Source of the DNA: Bradyrhizobium algeriense
GTDB lineage: Bacteria; Pseudomonadota; Alphaproteobacteria; Rhizobiales; Xanthobacteraceae
Direction: 5' to 3'
DNA: 64,000 bases
NCBI RefSeq assembly: GCF_036924595.1
Contig: NZ_JAZHRV010000001.1
Location: 1,984,001 to 2,048,000 of the forward strand
Shown here: piece by piece, positions 60,306 to 64,000 of the stretch
Position numbering within the stretch: the first letter of the stretch is position 1
How the letters are laid out: every line of letters starts with the position of its first letter
Translations under genes and position numbers: made by a program
The notes under the pieces: generated by a model
What the model was told of the DNA's origin: nothing
The model's database searches: none
The model's input: the letters and a program-made list of their open reading frames with translations, nothing else

Positions 60306-61343
60306 TTAATCGGGAATCCAAGCGCGCGGAGTTTCCATCGTCGGCTCGGGAGTTTTTCCGGAAACCTCCTTCACAAGAGCTTTCCATCCTTCTGCATTGC
60401 TTGCCCTCACACTTCGCAGGAAAGCTGTGATCCGAAATGTGCTTCGGTTCAACGCATATATCTTTGGGTTCAAGTCTTGAAATACCGGGTCGTTTCGAAA
60501 AGTGTTTGTAAGTTCTGCGTTTACTTTGCTCGTCTCCTTCAGCTCGTCAGCTTGGACGAATGCATAGTAAGGCTCCCCACTTATCTCCAGTTTCTTATCG
60601 CGTATGCCAAAAGTGAATCGTACATCCACATCGGTAAATATATATGAATTCCATCCTCCATTCTGAAGTGCTAGTTGCAAGCGTCTCGCGGCCGCGGCGC
60701 TCCTCGCCTCCTCGAAGGGAGCCAGGTCGGAGTATCCGCTTATTGGTTCCGAAAAACGCTCGGTAACCGCTCTCAGCTGGTTTGGATTGCTGCCCACTAA
60801 CATCGCGTCAGTAAATACGAAATTGTTTCCAAGTACCGTGTCGCGGAAAGCGGGATGGATTTCAACGAACATTGAATCGTTTACCTCGCGCTTTTCTGCT
60901 TCGTTCTTGGGCTCTCCTAACAAAGAAACGGCAGCAGTCTGCTTGGAGTCGACGAATTTGATGAGTGGAATTATCTGCCAGTCGGGCGCTCGAATGTCGC
61001 CCGTCTCGGTGCCGAGTATGACTTTGAACCTCTGTCCATCGCCGGCCGCACGATCGTATGAAACGGCCAATTTGGCGACCGCAGTCTCCGGCTCAGCAAT
61101 CCCTTGCAGAATGACGCCTCCAACATGGGATACTATAGCGTAACTGAAGACTCGCTGCGCGCCGCTTGCCGCATAAAGGAGCGGCTGTTGCTTTGCGTAG
61201 CCGTGTTGCCCAGCGTAGACAAAGCCAAGATCTTCGTCGCCCTTTATGGATACTCTTGGTCCCGCGGCTGCAACGCTAATCGCCGCGAACAGAAGCAATA
61301 GATTCAGTCGAACTATCCTGAGTAAGACGCTCAAATCAAACAT
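60306..61343 (-). CDS. Secreted protein of unknown function coupled to the AbiGi-like gene
   Basis: The 345-residue product starts with a signal or anchor sequence (LLRIVRLNLLLLFAAISVAAAG) and continues as a soluble domain (ISIKGDEDLGFVYAGQ-like start VSIKGDEDLGFVYAGQHGYA, LPLIKFVDSKQTAAVSLLGE-like IIPLIKFVDSKQTAAVSLLG). I do not recognise it. It is upstream of, and directly abuts, the AbiGi-like gene (TAA then ATG). Lower GC and atypical codons match that gene, so the pair probably moved together. Confidence 0.55.
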   Translation of the reverse strand: MFDLSVLLRIVRLNLLLLFAAISVAAAGPRVSIKGDEDLGFVYAGQHGYAKQQPLLYAASGAQRVFSYAIVSHVGGVILQGIAEPETAVAKLAVSYDRAAGDGQRFKVILGTETGDIRAPDWQIIPLIKFVDSKQTAAVSLLGEPKNEAEKREVNDSMFVEIHPAFRDTVLGNNFVFTDAMLVGSNPNQLRAVTERFSEPISGYSDLAPFEEARSAAAARRLQLALQNGGWNSYIFTDVDVRFTFGIRDKKLEISGEPYYAFVQADELKETSKVNAELTNTFRNDPVFQDLNPKIYALNRSTFRITAFLRSVRASNAEGWKALVKEVSGKTPEPTMETPRAWIPD

Positions 61344-61683
61344 CGCGGACCTCCAATACTGGCTTGTACATCAAATCTGCTGAAAGAATATTTGGTGCTC
61401 GGACGACGAGCAGGATTCCAATTCCAAGCTCTACCCCGTGCCGCGTACCCTGCGCGAATTTAAAATCGATGACATTTAGACAAACTTCAATACTATAGCT
61501 TCAATTGCTGGTTGAAAAGATAAAAATGGCGTTGAGCTTCTTCAGCACATGATCGAGCGGCTGTCCGTCTACGCTTGCCTCCCGTGAAAGGTCGGATAGG
61601 CTGTCGTTTTCTCCGGGTTTGGATCTGGCCTTGGCGGCTGGCAGGTCCTGCGTTTCCGATCATCGAACTTATGCGAGGCGCGG
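61344..61683. other. Divergent promoter interval of the low-GC module
   Basis: About 340 bases, AT-rich in the middle, lie between the secreted-protein gene (minus) and the hydrolase gene (plus). No gene is credible. Promoters for both directions should be here. Confidence 0.5.
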
Positions 61684-62961
61684 ATGTCTTTCGGTCTTGC
61701 GATAGTGCTCCTCGTGGGCTTGGTAGTTTTGATAAGCATCTTGCTTGGGCCGCTCTGGTTGAATCGAAATGATCTTCCGCCGGGAGAAAATCAGAACAAG
61801 TGCATAAAACACATTACCGATCCAAAAAATGATCCGCGGAACAAGCCTCGGCCGGACGATGCCATCAAGATCATTCGGCTTACGAATTCGGGAGAGTTCG
61901 TCGATCGGTGCGAACTCACCGATGTTCTTTATGAACTCAATTGGGATAGAGAGCGGCCAAGTGAGGCGTTCGGTGTTGCGGTTAAGCCCAGCGCACGGAA
62001 GCTGCCGAGAATCACCATTTTGTATGTTCATGGATGGAAGCACGATGCTGATCCGAAGGACACTGATCTCCAGAATTTCACGCGTTTGATCAATGATCTA
62101 CGAAAGCGGCACGAGAACCAGAAATACGTTGTTGGCGTTTATGTCGGATGGAACGCTACGGCTAGATTGCCGGGTTTTCTTGAGAATATCTCATTCTGGG
62201 TGAAGAAGAACAATGCCGACCGTATCGCGCAGAGTTCGATCGTGACCAAGATCGTCGGTGCTATCGGGGCCGTGACGAAGGGCGAACCAAATCGGCTCGA
62301 CCAGTTTATCGCCATCGGTCATAGCTTTGGATCGCGTGTTCTATTCTCGGCGACAGCTCAATCACTGGTTTATGAGTGCGAGCGTGCGCATCCGGGCTTT
62401 CCCACCGGCGAATATAGGATTGTGGAAGGATCAGCAGACGCAGTCATACTTCTTAACCCCGCATTCGAAGCATCCAGGTATACCGCAATTGATGACATCA
62501 CGCGCTACGACGAGCATTTTAAGAGAACGCAACCCCCGTTGTTAATTACGGTATCGACTGACAATGATTGGGCAACCAAAATGGCATTTCCGATTGGTCA
62601 ATGGCTCGGACTTTCTAGGTCGGAGCGCGAGCTAACAACTCTCGGGAATTACCAGCCGTTTTTTACCCACGATTTGTCTCCGACAAAGAAAGGAAACGTG
62701 TCAACCAACAATCTGGCGATGACGGAGGAGTTTTGTGCCGCCGGTCTACGTCTGACGCGGCTCGCGAATGGCAGCGTTCGGCGAGTTGTGCAGGCGCAAA
62801 ATCCATTCGTGGTGGCCCGGACGACGAAGGCGGTCATCGATGGTCACAATGGAATCTGGGCGGCCGATTTCAGGGCTTGGCTTGTTGAGTTGATCGGCGC
62901 GCTCGAAACTAAAAACGAGCAGGCAGCAGCTGAAAAGGTCGCCGCCGCCGAATCTGCATAA
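61684..62961 (+). CDS. Membrane-anchored alpha/beta-hydrolase-like protein
   Basis: The 425-residue protein has an N-terminal membrane segment (GLAIVLLVGLVVLISILLGPLWL, residues 4-26) and an alpha/beta hydrolase core: ILYVHGWKHDADPKDTDLQNF (oxyanion side) and a nucleophile elbow IGHSFGSR with Ser at about residue 214. It is an esterase- or lipase-like enzyme of unknown substrate at the inner membrane. Composition fits the low-GC module with the genes at 59343-61343, from which it is divergent. Confidence 0.7.
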   Translation: MSFGLAIVLLVGLVVLISILLGPLWLNRNDLPPGENQNKCIKHITDPKNDPRNKPRPDDAIKIIRLTNSGEFVDRCELTDVLYELNWDRERPSEAFGVAVKPSARKLPRITILYVHGWKHDADPKDTDLQNFTRLINDLRKRHENQKYVVGVYVGWNATARLPGFLENISFWVKKNNADRIAQSSIVTKIVGAIGAVTKGEPNRLDQFIAIGHSFGSRVLFSATAQSLVYECERAHPGFPTGEYRIVEGSADAVILLNPAFEASRYTAIDDITRYDEHFKRTQPPLLITVSTDNDWATKMAFPIGQWLGLSRSERELTTLGNYQPFFTHDLSPTKKGNVSTNNLAMTEEFCAAGLRLTRLANGSVRRVVQAQNPFVVARTTKAVIDGHNGIWAADFRAWLVELIGALETKNEQAAAEKVAAAESA

Positions 62962-62971
62962 CGAGCTGCAG

Positions 62972-63808
62972 TTACGACTGGCTCTGCCACTGGCCCGGCC
63001 GCCCGGCCTGTTCGACCTTGACCGCCACCGTCAGCGTCTCCGCGCCGCCGCCATAGCGGGTGCCGCGCACCGGTGCGGCGCCGAGGTAGTCCAGCCCGAT
63101 GGCGACACGGGCATGGGCGTCGGTGGTGCAGAGGCCGTTGGCGGCATCGAAGCCGACCCAGCCGAGGTCAGGCACGTAGGCTTCCGCCCAGGCGTGGCCG
63201 GCCTGCTGGTGCACCGTGCCGTCGGAGCGCAGGAAGTGACCGGAGACGAAGCGCGCCGGAACGCCGCCGGAGCGCGCGCAGGCGATAAAGATGTGGGCGT
63301 AGTCCTGGCAGACGCCGCGCTTGAGCGCGAAAGCTTCCGCCGCCGAGGTGCCTGAATTGGTGGGGTCCTCGTCGAACGTCATGTGCTCGTTGATCTGCAC
63401 CATCAGCGCATGCAGGAAGCCGAGCACGTCGCCGTCGGACTCCGAGCGCATCTCGCGGGCGAAAGTCGCCATCGCCGGATTGACTTCGGTGAGCGCGGTC
63501 TGGCGCAGGAACAGGCCAGGAGGAAAGCGCTCATCGGTGCCGCGCAGCACGCCGCCGGTGTCGTGGGTTTCGATCAGGCCTTCGACGCGGATGGTGAGGT
63601 CGGCGATCGGCCCGTGCGTCAAGACATGCGTGACGTTGCCGAACGCGTCCTGATGCATGTCGAGCCGGGAATCGGTGGAAACGTCGATCTGCCACTCGGC
63701 GACATACTGTCCGTCATGGCTGCCGGGCGTCATGCGCAAGATCTGGATCACGCCCGAAGCGGGTGGCTCGTAGCGATAGCTGGTGGAATGGGCAATTCGC
63801 AGGCGCAT
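62972..63808 (-). CDS. Transglutaminase-like cysteine protease fold protein
   Basis: The 278-residue protein matches the bacterial transglutaminase family with an N-terminal domain (MRLRIAHSTSYRYEPPASGV) and the catalytic triad C167 (RGVCQDYAH), H205 (GHAWAEA) and D221 (GFDAANG). It belongs with the alpha-E and ATP-grasp genes predicted to make or process peptide tags or amide linkages. The gene upstream on the same strand (63941-64000 and beyond) appears to be alpha-E. A family G repeat lies between them. Confidence 0.9.
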   Translation of the reverse strand: MRLRIAHSTSYRYEPPASGVIQILRMTPGSHDGQYVAEWQIDVSTDSRLDMHQDAFGNVTHVLTHGPIADLTIRVEGLIETHDTGGVLRGTDERFPPGLFLRQTALTEVNPAMATFAREMRSESDGDVLGFLHALMVQINEHMTFDEDPTNSGTSAAEAFALKRGVCQDYAHIFIACARSGGVPARFVSGHFLRSDGTVHQQAGHAWAEAYVPDLGWVGFDAANGLCTTDAHARVAIGLDYLGAAPVRGTRYGGGAETLTVAVKVEQAGRPGQWQSQS

Positions 63809-63827
63809 GGCGGAACCAGGTTCGGAT

Positions 63828-63913
63828 CGTCATGCCCGGCCTTGCGCCGGGCATCCACGTCCTTCAGTTGGCATAGCAAGACGTGGATGGCCGGGACAAG
63901 CCCGGCCATGACG
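63828..63913. repeat. Palindromic intergenic repeat, family G
   Basis: Arms CGTCATGCCCGGC and its complement, with inner ATCCACGTC/GACGTGGAT arms. No second copy of this family was found in the window. Confidence 0.8.
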
Positions 63914-63940
63914 GTGTTTTGCTGCGCGCATCCAAAATCT

Positions 63941-64000
63941 CTAAATCAAATACTGCCTGGTGATGATTTCACCGAGCCGCGCATTATCCGAAATGAATTC
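63941..64000 (-). CDS. C-terminal end of a probable alpha-E domain protein
   Basis: Only the last 19 residues can be read (EFISDNARLGEIITRQYLI, then TAG at 63943-63941); the gene continues past the right edge. The ending resembles the C terminus of alpha-E domain proteins, which normally precede this kind of transglutaminase. The neighbouring transglutaminase makes this identity likely but not proven. Confidence 0.5.
   Translation of the reverse strand, partial: EFISDNARLGEIITRQYLI

Overview
The window is high-GC alphaproteobacterial chromosome, most probably Bradyrhizobium or a close relative in the Nitrobacteraceae. Supporting signs are a pca (protocatechuate) cluster, a cox-type molybdenum hydroxylase cluster, phasins, an Usg protein beside groESL, orphan Bug and TRAP binding proteins, an Anbu peptidase, and many long palindromic intergenic repeats of several recurring families. 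Genus is inferred from gene content; no rRNA marker is present.

Layout. 0-5.7 kb: MFS exporter (cut by the left edge), SDR oxidoreductase with a divergent MmyB-type regulator, then pcaB-pcaD-pcaC on the minus strand. 5.8-12.7 kb: coxG, coxS, coxM, coxD, coxE, a split XdhC and a fused molybdopterin-binding/nucleotidyltransferase protein; the molybdopterin-binding catalytic subunit (coxL) is absent. 12.9-23.3 kb: small secreted and NTF2-like proteins, a DUF2000 gene plus two decayed copies, sulfite dehydrogenase sorAB, dodecin, a cyclase-family hydrolase and a TRAP binding protein. 23.7-27.3 kb: TetR-HlyD-ABC-ABC efflux operon preceded by a 20-bp perfect palindrome. 27.5-39 kb: adenylate/guanylate cyclase, PhzF, DUF488, Bug protein, DUF72, phasin-like protein, two membrane glycosyltransferases, and a FecR/CHASE2-cyclase pair with an 18-bp palindrome upstream.

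39.4-46.4 kb is the most unusual stretch: an RtcB RNA ligase, an L,D-transpeptidase-like protein, signal peptidase I, two directly abutting tRNA-like elements (the first has a GNRA-type tetraloop where the anticodon loop should be, the second has a CAU anticodon loop but a poor acceptor stem), a slipin without an obvious membrane segment, and the decayed 3' end of a second signal peptidase gene. RtcB, slipin and tRNA-like RNA together suggest an RNA-repair locus.

46.7-56 kb: Crp/Fnr regulator, small proteins, phasin, groES-groEL with one good and one degenerate CIRCE operator, usg, a cupin with a histone-like Lys/Ala tail, NupC, MFS exporter and SDR. 56-64 kb: Anbu proteasome-like hydrolase, Sel1 protein and peptide-binding protein, then a compositionally different module (AbiGi-like protein, secreted unknown, membrane-anchored alpha/beta hydrolase), then a transglutaminase and the end of an apparent alpha-E protein. 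Anbu and the transglutaminase/alpha-E genes are normally neighbours, so the intervening genes, including a possible defence module, seem to have separated them.
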